Assembly (NCBI GenBank): GCA_002391195.1
Contig: DGRZ01000094.1
Location: 1 to 64,000, forward strand
From: Fibrobacter sp. UBA4375
Lineage (GTDB): Bacteria > Fibrobacterota > Fibrobacteria > Fibrobacterales > Fibrobacteraceae
Reading direction: 5' to 3'
DNA: 64,000 nucleotides
Positions 16,212 through 24,675 of this stretch are shown one piece after another (within the stretch, counting starts at the first letter, position 1; the number at the start of each line of letters is the position of its first letter). Below the pieces are notes generated by a model. The model was given only the letters and a program-made list of their open reading frames with translations, was not told the DNA's origin and did not search any database. The position numbers and the translations under genes are program-made.

Positions 16212-16535
16212 GTGGCCGTCCAAGGCAAGTTTGTCCGAGCATCGTCATTGACCATGCGTTGGATAGAGAGCCCGGACGGTTTTTGTCGTTTCTGCTTTTT
16301 GGCGAAAAAGAAAAACGGTAACGCCGTTTACCGCAACAAGTGCCGGAGGATTCTGCGGCCTTTGTTTTTTGGAATGGTCCCGAATATCCAGAAGCCGGTG
16401 TGGGCCATGGTGGTGGTGACCGTGGGCCAGCAGGAACTGACCTCCGAAAAGCTCCGGGAGTCCGCCTACAAGATTTTCCGCAAGATGGAATGGACCTGCC
16501 CGGAGGCGGTGGACGGCGATGCTTGCGAAGCTTGA
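16212..16535 (+). CDS. rnpA: Ribonuclease P protein component
   Basis: Protein subunit of RNase P, which trims tRNA 5' leaders. The diagnostic motif NAVYRNKCRRILR lies near residues 37-49, followed by the usual helix ending KLRESAYKIFRKM. The GTG at 16212 gives 107 residues. The same frame is open back to the rpmH stop and encodes YRLPNQPAYRT, which looks like the conserved RnpA N-terminus. No ATG, GTG or TTG lies in frame there; only ATC at 16161 (behind a GGGGGTGG site) or CTG at 16170 could start it. The true start is therefore probably non-canonical. The 3' end overlaps yidD by 17 nt. Confidence 0.85.
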   Translation: MAVQGKFVRASSLTMRWIESPDGFCRFCFLAKKKNGNAVYRNKCRRILRPLFFGMVPNIQKPVWAMVVVTVGQQELTSEKLRESAYKIFRKMEWTCPEAVDGDACEA

Positions 16536-16770
16536 GAGGGCCGTCGTGGCGGTGCTGATTGCGCCTATCCGCCTGTACCAGCTGGTGCACCCCTACTTCT
16601 TTCACGGGGTCTGCCGGTTTCAGCCCACCTGCTCCAGCTATGCCATCGAGGCTCTACGGGTACACGGACCCTTCAAAGGTTTCTATCTTGCGGTTTTTAG
16701 AATTTTGAGATGCAACCCCTTCTGCAAGGGCGGCTACGACCCGGTGCCCCCTAAAAAGGAAAAGACATGA
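16519..16770 (+). CDS. yidD: Membrane protein insertion efficiency factor YidD
   Basis: 83 residues with an amphipathic N-terminal helix and the family motif CRFQPTCSSYAIEALRVHG (residues 32-50), then RCNPFCKGGYDPVP. YidD aids YidC-dependent membrane protein insertion at the inner membrane. It overlaps both rnpA (start) and yidC (ATGA at its stop), so it is translated as part of the operon. Confidence 0.95.
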   Translation: MLAKLERAVVAVLIAPIRLYQLVHPYFFHGVCRFQPTCSSYAIEALRVHGPFKGFYLAVFRILRCNPFCKGGYDPVPPKKEKT

Positions 16771-18662
16771 ACAAGAATTCCCTCATAGGCTCCATCTTGA
16801 TTGCGGCAATTGTCATCTGGTGGATGACCATGTCGTCGAACAACGCGAAGCAGCAGGCCGAAGCCCAGGCAAAAGAAAAAGAGGCTGCCGCCGCCATGGA
16901 GGCTGCCCGCGCCGATTCAGCAGACCAGCTGGTGCTAGGCGACAAGACTCCGGAGTTGAAGGCTGCTCCGGTGCTGGGCGATGACAACTTAGACGAGAGA
17001 CGAGAGACGAGAGACGAGAGTGAATCAGGAAGGGTCGTTGTCGCTGACAGTGCGAAGGTCGCTGCTGCAGACTCGTCCGTTGCCGACAGCGCTCGGGCTG
17101 CCGAAGCCCCGAAGGCCGTGGAACCCCGCACGGTGACGGTGGAGACCGACAAGTTTATCATGACCCTCAGTAACAAGGGTGCCCGTGTCCAGAGCGTGAT
17201 TGTGAAGGCCCTGCCCGACAGTGCCGGAAACTTCCCGGAGATTATCCAGGATACGGCTCTGGGCGCCTTGGACCTGAAACTGGGCAAGGCGGACCTGACC
17301 GATGCCCTTTTCGATCTGGGTGACACTCCCGAAAAGATCAAGGTGGAAAACGATGTGACGGTGCAGTTCACCTTCACCGATGCCAGCGGCAAGCAAGTGA
17401 TTCGCAGCTATGGCTTTACCAAGGCGGGAGTGGCGGTGCGCCAGGTGAACCGCTTTGTGGGGTTCAAGCCGGCCGATTACGAACTGTCCTGGAAGGGCGG
17501 CATGAAAGAAACCGAAGTCATGCCCAAGGGCAAGAGCTTTGGCGGTGCCAGCTATTTCTTTAGCGAAGTGATTTTCAAGAACAGCGAGATTACGGAGCGC
17601 GAGACTTTCTCCGACGCCATGACCTTTGACAACGCCAACTACTACTGGGTGGGCATGCGCCGCAAGTACGTGGCCCTGTCGGTGCAGTTCGACAAGCCCG
17701 TTCCGGTGAAGGTGAACGCGAAGCACATTGATGTAGCCACCGAAGGCAATCCCGATCCGGGAACCTACAGCCTTACCATCGCAGATGGTATCCGTGGCGA
17801 TTCTCTGGCCTATAACTTTATGGTGCTCCCGCTCCAGTGGGACGAGGTGGAAGCCCTTGACCAGGGTTACGAGAAGATTATCGTTACAGGCTCCAAGTGG
17901 TTCCCCGGTTCCAGCGTCTGGTTCGTGTGGATCTGCAAGTGGCTGTTGAAACTCCTCAAGTTCTTCTATTCCATTATCCCGAACTACGGTGTGGCCATTA
18001 TTCTTGTGACCTTCATTGTTCGCGCCTTTACTACGCCCTTTACGGTAAAGCAGCTCAAGTCCACCCGCGCTATGAGCAAGCTCAAACCCCAGCTGGACGA
18101 AATCAACGTGAAGTACCGTAGCGATCCGCAAAAGAAGCAGGCCGCCATCATGGAACTTTACGCCAAGAACGGCGTGAACCCGCTGGCCAGCTGCACGGGC
18201 GGATGCCTCCCCATGCTTATCCAGATGCCTATCTTTATGGGATTGTTCTTTGTGCTGGGCCGCGCTATCGAACTCCGCGGTATGCCCGCCTTCCTCTGGA
18301 TTACCGACCTGAGCAAGAGCGATGTGGTATGGAGCGGATTTTCGATTCCCTTCGTGATGCCTGCAGGCCTTGCCATTCTCCCCTGGATCATGGTGGTTAC
18401 GACATATTTCCAGACCAAGGTGACTATGAGCGGTAGCGCCGGCATGGACCCGGCCCAGCAGAAGATGATGACCTGGATGATGCCCGCCATGATGTTCTTC
18501 TTTAGCGCGGTGATGCCTTCGGGCTTGGTGCTCTACTGGATTGTGTCCAACTTCTGGAGCATTGCCCAGTACAAGTTCATCAACCGGGGCGTAATGGCCC
18601 AGGGCAGCGAATCGTCCAAGCTCAAGGGCAAGGACGTCCAAGACGCAAAGATCGTAAAATAA
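16767..18662 (+). CDS. yidC: Membrane protein insertase YidC
   Basis: 631 residues. An N-terminal anchor (NSLIGSILIAAIVIWWM), a variable linker and a large periplasmic beta domain (about 110-365) are followed by the five-helix insertase core (about 375-610: NYGVAIILVTFIVRAF, LPMLIQMPIFMGLFFVL). YidC inserts inner-membrane proteins alone or with SecYEG. The linker holds four perfect GACGAGA heptamers (16992-17019) coding for DERRETRDE, an apparent in-frame invasion by the 7-bp repeat family found between genes here. Its ATG overlaps the yidD stop. Confidence 0.96.
   Translation: MNKNSLIGSILIAAIVIWWMTMSSNNAKQQAEAQAKEKEAAAAMEAARADSADQLVLGDKTPELKAAPVLGDDNLDERRETRDESESGRVVVADSAKVAAADSSVADSARAAEAPKAVEPRTVTVETDKFIMTLSNKGARVQSVIVKALPDSAGNFPEIIQDTALGALDLKLGKADLTDALFDLGDTPEKIKVENDVTVQFTFTDASGKQVIRSYGFTKAGVAVRQVNRFVGFKPADYELSWKGGMKETEVMPKGKSFGGASYFFSEVIFKNSEITERETFSDAMTFDNANYYWVGMRRKYVALSVQFDKPVPVKVNAKHIDVATEGNPDPGTYSLTIADGIRGDSLAYNFMVLPLQWDEVEALDQGYEKIIVTGSKWFPGSSVWFVWICKWLLKLLKFFYSIIPNYGVAIILVTFIVRAFTTPFTVKQLKSTRAMSKLKPQLDEINVKYRSDPQKKQAAIMELYAKNGVNPLASCTGGCLPMLIQMPIFMGLFFVLGRAIELRGMPAFLWITDLSKSDVVWSGFSIPFVMPAGLAILPWIMVVTTYFQTKVTMSGSAGMDPAQQKMMTWMMPAMMFFFSAVMPSGLVLYWIVSNFWSIAQYKFINRGVMAQGSESSKLKGKDVQDAKIVK
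16992..17019 (+). repeat. GACGAGA x4 heptamer array inside yidC
   Basis: Four identical 7-bp units in tandem lie in the region coding for the periplasmic linker of YidC. The units span all three codon phases and keep the frame open. The period matches the intergenic arrays at 15753, 23730, 23792, 28002, 29731, 31054 and 31089. Confidence 0.8.
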
Positions 18663-19506
18663 GCGCCAGAGGTTTTTCCCACAGGCGGTCTGCTGTCCGA
18701 CGAATCCCCCCCGCTACGGGAGAGGGCAGCCAGTCCTCTTTGAAATCAGGAGCGAAACCGCTCTTGATGATTAGTTCGTGGTAATTTGTATTTAGAGCAT
18801 CTCCGGACTGGTTCTTTATAAAGAACATTTTTTCTTTTATGGAGAATCGATGCTGTAATAATTTACGCTTAATAAATCCGGCACCAGCGGCAATGAGTTC
18901 TGGATAGGCAAATAAAGCGTTTTGTTTTGTAGGGTACAGGGCTTCGGTTCGGACTTCTGCATCATCGAATGCATTCGCCATTCCGATTTCCAGGCGGTGC
19001 ACCACATCGTAGAATGTTTCCTGTTCTGGAGTTTCCAGTAGGTGCATGTAGAAAGCGCCTAAAGCTTCTGGTTTGAGATAGAGAAAATAGCTTTGCAGGT
19101 GCGGTCGGACTTCTTTGCTTTGGGTAAGGGAAATGGCGTCGGCATCACTGCGCTCCGCACGGTCAAAAAACTCCTGGAACCGGTTGCGGTAATAGACGAT
19201 GGAGTCGTTCATCAGCACCAGTCGAGAAATTCCGCTGAGGGTAGTGAAATTCCCCTTGCCGTTGGCCAAGTCTTTCAGGAACCTTCGCCACATGCCAAAG
19301 TCAAAGCCGTGGTTTTCGGTGAGGTACAGGAAAATATCATGCTCTTGCAGGAACGCAAGGGTTTCCGGAGAAAGTTCCCGCTTGTTGGTCAGCAGTACGA
19401 TGCGGAATGGCGTTTCGGACAGGTGCTGTAGCGCAAAGCGCACATAACCGGGCAATTCCTTGCCGGTCTGGTAACTTGCGTACAGGACGATTCTGCTGTT
19501 TTGCAT
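18622..19506 (-). CDS. RgpF-like (rhamnan synthesis F family) glycan protein
   Basis: 294 residues matching the RgpF family: an early VLYASYQTGKELPGYVRFAL, the hallmark GFDFGMWRRFL near residues 66-76, and LVLMNDSIVYY. These proteins take part in rhamnose-rich polysaccharide assembly, and several are thought to be glycosyltransferases. It is shorter than many family members and its 3' end overlaps the convergent yidC by 41 nt, so the C-terminus may be shortened or rearranged. It is not next to other glycan genes. Confidence 0.75.
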   Translation of the reverse strand: MQNSRIVLYASYQTGKELPGYVRFALQHLSETPFRIVLLTNKRELSPETLAFLQEHDIFLYLTENHGFDFGMWRRFLKDLANGKGNFTTLSGISRLVLMNDSIVYYRNRFQEFFDRAERSDADAISLTQSKEVRPHLQSYFLYLKPEALGAFYMHLLETPEQETFYDVVHRLEIGMANAFDDAEVRTEALYPTKQNALFAYPELIAAGAGFIKRKLLQHRFSIKEKMFFIKNQSGDALNTNYHELIIKSGFAPDFKEDWLPSPVAGGIRRTADRLWEKPLALILRSLRLGRPCP

Positions 19507-19508
19507 TG

Positions 19509-19563
19509 TTCTGTTGTCATGCCCGCCGGGGTCCTATCGGTCTCTGACCTCCAGGATGACAGG
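19509..19563. repeat. GTCATGCCC/GGATGACA palindromic repeat between convergent-divergent genes
   Basis: GTCATGCCCGCCGGGGTCC...CCTCCAGGATGACAGGG forms an imperfect inverted repeat in the short gap between the start of the RgpF-like gene and the end of rnr. It is a probable rnr terminator on the minus strand. Confidence 0.5.
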
Positions 19564-19576
19564 GCATCTCCTTGAA

Positions 19577-21907
19577 TTACCGACGCCCGCTCCTGCCTCG
19601 GCCTCCGCGGCCGCGGGCAAGCTTTTCACCGTAAGCCTTGGGGCCCTTGGCCTTGGAACTCTTGTCGCTTATGGTCTTGCGGGGCTTTTCCTTGCGGGAA
19701 CTTTCCCTGCGGGAGCCGCGTCCGTTCCGGACAAAGCTGGGGGCGTCGTCGTCAAAGCCGAAATCGTCATCGTCGGGCTGGCTCACATAGCCCAGGGCCT
19801 CTGCGGCGGCGGCACGGTCCGCACGTTCGTGAACGTCACGGTAGCTGTCGCGGGACTCGCCCTGACGGCGGCGCTTCTTGGGTTCGGAGGAAAGTTTTTC
19901 CAGAATGCTGAAATCGGCCTGGCCGCGTAGAGGATCTACGCGGAGTAGCCGCACCAGCACCTTGTCGCCCCTGCGGAAGGTGCGGCCACTGCGCTTCCCG
20001 AAAGCAAGCCCTTGGTCCGGGTTGAACACGTAGAAATCTTCTCCGGCGATATCGCGGAAGCGCACCAGGCCCTCGGCGATGGGGTCCGGAATGGAGACGT
20101 AGATTCCCCATTCCTCGATGCCCGTGACGCTTGCTTCGAAGTCGTCGCCGATACGGTTCTTTAGAATCCAGCAGCTGCACACCTTGATGGAAATGCGTTC
20201 CACCTTCATGTTCTTGATTTCGTTGGCCGAAATCAGGTCGCAGACTTCGATGACGCTTTCGGCGCGTTCGGCGTTAATTTCGGCGCCCTTGCGGGCCAGT
20301 TCCCGATGGCACCACAGGTCGGCGTAACGGCGGATGGGACTGGTAAAGTGGCTGTAGTCCTGCCAGTTCAAGGCGAAGTGACCAAAGCTGTTGCTGTCGT
20401 AATGGGCCTTTTGCATGCTGCGCAAAATGCGGTTCATCAAGGTCTCGTCGTCGCCAGCCCGCTTGACCAGATGCTGGTACAGCTTGAAAGCGACGGGGTT
20501 CAGGTTGGTGTCGCCGCTGCGGGGCTTGCCCAGGTCGCGAAGCATCACGGGAGCGTCCTTGAACAAGTCGGGGTACATGTAGTACAGTTCCATGATGTCC
20601 TTGGTGTCCGGTGCTTCGTGGATACGGTAGATGCCCTGGAGTTTTCTCTTCTTGAGTTCCTTGGCGCAGCAGTTGTTGGCAATCAGCATGCACTCTTCTA
20701 CCCAGGAATTGGATTCGTCGCTCTGGCGGGGCACAATCTGTACGGGTTCGCCGGCCTCGTTGAACTTGCAGCCGTATTCGGTGCTCTTGAATTCCAGCAG
20801 GCCCTCCTTGGTGCGGTTCTTCTTGAGGAGCGCCGTGACCTCGGCCAGGGCCTTGACGGATTCGTCGCCTGCTTCCATCATCTTCACCGCTTCTTGGTAG
20901 GTGATGCCCTTGGTAATGTTCACGATACTCCTGTGGAAATCCCAACTGAGTACGTTTGCGTTCTTGTCCAGTTCCATCATGCAGGTGAAGGCACAGCGGT
21001 CCACGCCCTGGTGCAGGCTGCACACTCCGCTAGAAAGCTTTTCGGGAAGCATAGGCACGGCGGTCCAGGGCAGGTACTGGGTGTAGCTCCTTTCCAGGGC
21101 TTCTTCGTCCAGGTCGGATCCTTCGGGCACGTAGTAGCTTACATCGGCGATGTGCACCCCCAGCTTGTAGCCGCCGTTTGGCAGGCGTTCTACGCTGATG
21201 GCGTCGTCGTGGTCCATGGCCCCTTCGGGGTCAATGCAGAGGATATCCAGTTTGCGGTAGTCGATACGTCCCTTGAAATCTTTGGGGCCCGGCTCCTTGA
21301 TGCCTTCCACGAATTTCTTGATGGCGGGGGAGAAATCCTTGGGCAGGTTGTTCTCGTCCATGAATTTCTGCTTCACCTCTGCCCAAGAAATGTTCATCGC
21401 CTCGGCGGTGCGGTCCACCTTGGCCAAGTAGCTGTGCTTGAGTTTCGGGTGGGGGTACAGGGTAAAGCTGATGGTCTCGCCCTCTTTGCCCGGCGCCTGC
21501 CGGCGGTGGGCCATCTCGTAAACCTTGCCCGTTTCCAGTTCGTGGACTTCCCATTCTTCGTCGCCAATCTGGTGCAGGATTCCCCGCTTGATACGGGTCT
21601 CGTTTTCCTTGTCTTTTTGCCTGCGGCTACGGGCTGCGGGCCTGCGGTTGTCTTCGCCGCCCTGTTCCGCGATTTTCTTGAAACGCTTTTCGCGCTTTTC
21701 TTCTTGCGTTTCTCCGTCGCCCAGCTGGTATTCCTTGTGGCTGGTGCGCTTCAACAGGCCCCGCTCCACCATGTCGGCCAGCATCTGCTTGAATGCCATC
21801 TTCTGTTTCTTGGGGAGCCCGAGGGCGCCCCGCAGTTGACTGCCGACCATAGGTTCGTCACGGAGTATGGCGATAATCTGTTCTTCGCTGGGTAAACGCT
21901 GTGCCAT
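19577..21907 (-). CDS. rnr: Ribonuclease R
   Basis: 776 residues; a 3'-5' exoribonuclease for structured RNA and mRNA decay. N-terminal winged-helix and cold-shock OB domains (1-240) precede the RNB catalytic domain, with the acidic motif IDPEGAMDHDDAISV near residues 250-264. An S1 domain (SVTGIEEWGIYVSIP, about 610-690) follows, then a long Arg/Lys/Gly-rich tail typical of RNase R. Its ribosome site AGGAGG lies inside the last codons of plsC, so the two are coupled. Confidence 0.95.
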   Translation of the reverse strand: MAQRLPSEEQIIAILRDEPMVGSQLRGALGLPKKQKMAFKQMLADMVERGLLKRTSHKEYQLGDGETQEEKREKRFKKIAEQGGEDNRRPAARSRRQKDKENETRIKRGILHQIGDEEWEVHELETGKVYEMAHRRQAPGKEGETISFTLYPHPKLKHSYLAKVDRTAEAMNISWAEVKQKFMDENNLPKDFSPAIKKFVEGIKEPGPKDFKGRIDYRKLDILCIDPEGAMDHDDAISVERLPNGGYKLGVHIADVSYYVPEGSDLDEEALERSYTQYLPWTAVPMLPEKLSSGVCSLHQGVDRCAFTCMMELDKNANVLSWDFHRSIVNITKGITYQEAVKMMEAGDESVKALAEVTALLKKNRTKEGLLEFKSTEYGCKFNEAGEPVQIVPRQSDESNSWVEECMLIANNCCAKELKKRKLQGIYRIHEAPDTKDIMELYYMYPDLFKDAPVMLRDLGKPRSGDTNLNPVAFKLYQHLVKRAGDDETLMNRILRSMQKAHYDSNSFGHFALNWQDYSHFTSPIRRYADLWCHRELARKGAEINAERAESVIEVCDLISANEIKNMKVERISIKVCSCWILKNRIGDDFEASVTGIEEWGIYVSIPDPIAEGLVRFRDIAGEDFYVFNPDQGLAFGKRSGRTFRRGDKVLVRLLRVDPLRGQADFSILEKLSSEPKKRRRQGESRDSYRDVHERADRAAAAEALGYVSQPDDDDFGFDDDAPSFVRNGRGSRRESSRKEKPRKTISDKSSKAKGPKAYGEKLARGRGGRGRSGRR

Positions 21908-21908
21908 T

Positions 21909-22655
21909 CTAGGCCTCCTTTCTGTAGGGTAGCGCGGATTCTATAATGTCGTGGATATCGTCCCGCAGTTGGACCGCGGTCTTGTCTGCAAAGCTTTCCG
22001 GTGTCTGTAGCGGGTGTATAATGACTTTTGTTATGCCTGGGGTCAGGGCCCACCTGGTCTTGGACAAACGCTTGCCGGTATCTACCAGAGTGACGGGCAG
22101 CAGGGGCAGGGCGTTTTCCTTGGCCATCTTGAAAATGCCGTTCTGGAAAGGAAGCATGCGGCCGTCGGCGCTGCGGTGTCCTTCGGGGAAAACGGAAATG
22201 GTGTAGTCCTGTTCCAGGCGCTTTTTGACCATCTCTCCCATGCCTACGTTTTTGCGGGGGTTCTTGTGGACGGGGATGCATCCGATGTGGTTCAGTACCC
22301 AGCCGAATACCGGAATTTTCCAGAGGTCGGCCTTGGCGATAAAGGCCGTAATGGCGATGGAGGGCCAGATGACATTGATGTCCAGAAAACTCTGGTGGTT
22401 AGCCACAATCACGAACTGCTTGTGGTCGGGAATGTTCTCCTTGCCTTCCACCACCACCTTGATGCCGAAGAGTTTGAACATGAGTCTGAAAAACACGACG
22501 CAAATCTTTGTACTGTATTGCCACTTTCCGAAAATTCCACCGACGATAAACATGAAGGGGAGGCCCGTGATGCAGAGTGCCAAGGCCACAAGCAGGTAGT
22601 ACAGTACAGCGCGAATAAAAGCCATAAAAAATCCAAATAGGGAGCGTACTCCCAT
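21909..22655 (-). CDS. plsC: 1-acyl-sn-glycerol-3-phosphate acyltransferase
   Basis: 248 residues. It makes phosphatidic acid from lysophosphatidic acid at the inner membrane. Hydrophobic N-terminus (FMAFIRAVLYYLLVALALCI), then the catalytic NHQSFLD (NHx4D) near residues 91-97, and the substrate motif FPEGHRS near 158-164. An alternative start is the internal MAFIRAV. It is followed at once by rnr. Confidence 0.9.
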   Translation of the reverse strand: MGVRSLFGFFMAFIRAVLYYLLVALALCITGLPFMFIVGGIFGKWQYSTKICVVFFRLMFKLFGIKVVVEGKENIPDHKQFVIVANHQSFLDINVIWPSIAITAFIAKADLWKIPVFGWVLNHIGCIPVHKNPRKNVGMGEMVKKRLEQDYTISVFPEGHRSADGRMLPFQNGIFKMAKENALPLLPVTLVDTGKRLSKTRWALTPGITKVIIHPLQTPESFADKTAVQLRDDIHDIIESALPYRKEA

Positions 22656-22697
22656 AATGTATATTTTTTATGGCGGACAAGCCACTTTTTGGCGTTT

Positions 22698-23702
22698 TTA
22701 CCGCTTAATTTTCCATTCCAATGTTTCGCCTGCGGCCAGCGGGACCACTCCGTTCACGGTGGCGGGCACGGTCCAGGGTTCCTTGACGATTTCCACCTGC
22801 TTTTGGGTGCGGGGAATGCCGTAGAAGTCGGCCCCGAAACCGGCGATAAAATCCGGGAGCTTGTCCAGATGGCCTGCCTTTTCGAATTCCTGCACAAGGA
22901 GAGGCAGGGCCACAGGAGCGCTATAGACGCCCGCCGCCCCGCAAGGGCATTCCTTTTTGCCTAGCTGGTGCGGGGCGGAGTCCGTGCCGAGAAAGAACTT
23001 GGGGTTGCCGCTGAAAGCGGCTTCGCGGATGGCGGCACGGTCTTCCGGCCGCTTGGGCAGGGGCTTGCAAAAATGGTGCGGCCGGAGGGCGTCGCCTACG
23101 ATATCGTCCAGAGTCATCATCAGGTGGTGTACCGTAATGGTGGCGGCTACGTTTGGCCCAAGTTTTTTGACCGCCTCTACGGACTTTGCGGAACTTACGT
23201 GCTCAAAGACGATTTTCAGCTTCGGGAATTTTTCGGCCAGGGTCTCTACCCGCTTGATAAAGGCAGGTTCACGGTCCAGGCAGAACTCGCCGGGCTCTTC
23301 GCCGTGGACGCACAGCACCAGACCCAGCTTTTCCATCAGGGCCACCACAGGGAAAATCCCTTCGAAGTCGCTGATGCCGTCGGCACTGTTCGTCGTGACT
23401 CCTGCGGGGTAATACTTTCCGGCCACCACGCCTACGGCCATCATGTCCTTCAGGTCTTGTTCCGTGTAGTTCGGGTTCAGCTTGAAGGTCATGAGGGGTT
23501 CAAAGTCCGGACGCACATCCTTTGCCGCCGCAAGAATTTCCTTCTTGTATTCGGCGATGGCCTTGGCGCTGGTCATGGCGGGAACGGTGTTCGGCATGAT
23601 GATGGCGCGGCCAAACTGAGCGGCCAAATCCCGCACGTAGCCGGGCATCAAGTCGCCCTGCCGGAGGTGTGCATGAAAATCGTCGGGTAAGGGGAGGAGC
23701 AT
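22698..23702 (-). CDS. pyrC: Dihydroorotase (class II, PyrC)
   Basis: 334 residues; it cyclises carbamoyl-aspartate to dihydroorotate in pyrimidine synthesis. The metal-binding HAH (residues 10-12) is in LPDDFHAHLRQGD. A lysine in GKYYPAGVTTNSADG is the expected carbamylated ligand, with further histidines in VHGEEPG, FEHVSS and the ALRPHHFCKPLPKR segment. DSAPHQLGKKECPCGAAG is the late aspartate motif. The length fits the PyrC type. A TATATT box ends 7 nt before the ATG (23710-23715), so the mRNA may be leaderless. Confidence 0.93.
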   Translation of the reverse strand: MLLPLPDDFHAHLRQGDLMPGYVRDLAAQFGRAIIMPNTVPAMTSAKAIAEYKKEILAAAKDVRPDFEPLMTFKLNPNYTEQDLKDMMAVGVVAGKYYPAGVTTNSADGISDFEGIFPVVALMEKLGLVLCVHGEEPGEFCLDREPAFIKRVETLAEKFPKLKIVFEHVSSAKSVEAVKKLGPNVAATITVHHLMMTLDDIVGDALRPHHFCKPLPKRPEDRAAIREAAFSGNPKFFLGTDSAPHQLGKKECPCGAAGVYSAPVALPLLVQEFEKAGHLDKLPDFIAGFGADFYGIPRTQKQVEIVKEPWTVPATVNGVVPLAAGETLEWKIKR

Positions 23703-23729
23703 GTGAGGGAATATAGAAAAGTGTGAAAT

Positions 23730-23829
23730 GAGCTGTCAGTGATGAGTTGTGAGTTGTCAGTTTTTAATTTGGCGCCGAAGGCGCGATTGTCAAAACTCAA
23801 AACTCATTACCCATTACTCACTACTCACT
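23730..23829. repeat. Pair of opposed 7-bp-period arrays
   Basis: 23730-23760 reads as heptamers GAGCTGT CAGTGAT GAGTTGT GAGTTGT CAG. 23792-23829 reads AAAACTC AAAACTC ATTACCC ATTACTC ACTACTC ACT. The two arrays are roughly inverted to each other and flank a GGCGCCGAAGGCGC hairpin (23771-23784). They fill the gap between mlaF and pyrC. Confidence 0.7.
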
Positions 23830-23847
23830 GCGACGAAGCCGCTGGGG

Positions 23848-24666
23848 TTACCCGCTGGTCCGCAAGTCGCGGAAGAGCACCTTGGAAATGTCGTTGTCGG
23901 CGTTGAGCCAGTAATCAAAGCTGTGGGGCTCGGTGAGTTTCTTGTGGTACAAAAAGCACAGGTTGCAGCCCAGTTCCTTGGCTATCATCAGGTCGTGGGT
24001 GATGATGATGATGGATGTCTTGAACAAGGTCCGCATGTTGTCAATCAGGGGCAGCAGGTTCCTGCGGTTGTAATTGTCAAGACCTGCGGTGGGCTCGTCC
24101 ATCAAGAGCAGCATGGGGTCCATGGCCCAACTCCTTGCGATAGCCACACGCTTTTGCATGCCCACGCTCAACTGGTGGGGAAACATGTTCGCGCAGTCGC
24201 GGACGCGCATCAGGTCCAGGGCCATGTTGATTTTTTCCTCGATTTCTTCGGCGGAACCCTTTTTGTGGTAACGGAGGGGGAGGGCGATGTTGTCACGCAC
24301 ACGAAGGTTCGAAATCAGGGCCCCATTCTGGAACACGAGCCCTACTTGCCGCTTGGCCACCTCCAGGGCGGTCAGGCGTTCCGGCGGAATGTATTCGCCA
24401 AAGTAGAACACCCTGCCCGAACTGGGCCGTGCAAGCCCAGCAATCACGCGCAACAAGGCGCTCTTGCCCTGTCCCGAAGGCCCGCCAATGCAGAGGGTCT
24501 CGCCCCGCTTCAGGGAAAGGTCCGCTCCCGAAATCAGTTCGGCGTCGTCATCGTGCTGCTGTATCGTGCTGAAAAAACCGTAGGCGCCGGGTTTGGAAAA
24601 AGCCGTGCCGCTTAGCCCCCTGTAGGTCAAGTGCAAATTCTCTATGCGCAGCGCTTCGTCTTGCAT
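23848..24666 (-). CDS. mlaF: MlaF-type ABC transporter ATPase
   Basis: 272 residues; the cytoplasmic ATPase of a phospholipid/lipid-asymmetry (Mla) transporter. Walker A GPSGQGKS near residues 62-69, Q-loop VFQNGALIS, a signature with one change (LSVGMQKR where LSGGM is usual), Walker B LLLMDEPTAGLD and switch THD. A non-standard insert (AFSKPGAYGFFSTIQQHDD) lies between the first strands. The paired permease gene is 9 nt upstream. No mlaD gene follows. Confidence 0.85.
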   Translation of the reverse strand: MQDEALRIENLHLTYRGLSGTAFSKPGAYGFFSTIQQHDDDAELISGADLSLKRGETLCIGGPSGQGKSALLRVIAGLARPSSGRVFYFGEYIPPERLTALEVAKRQVGLVFQNGALISNLRVRDNIALPLRYHKKGSAEEIEEKINMALDLMRVRDCANMFPHQLSVGMQKRVAIARSWAMDPMLLLMDEPTAGLDNYNRRNLLPLIDNMRTLFKTSIIIITHDLMIAKELGCNLCFLYHKKLTEPHSFDYWLNADNDISKVLFRDLRTSG

Positions 24667-24675
24667 CGGTCCACC

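Noticed and set aside
17025..18641. 538-codon minus-strand frame opposite yidC
   Set aside because: It is rich in His, Gly and Arg, matches no family and mirrors the yidC codon pattern.
20306..21895. 529-codon plus-strand frame opposite rnr
   Set aside because: It is a shadow of the rnr reading frame with no ribosome site and no domain.
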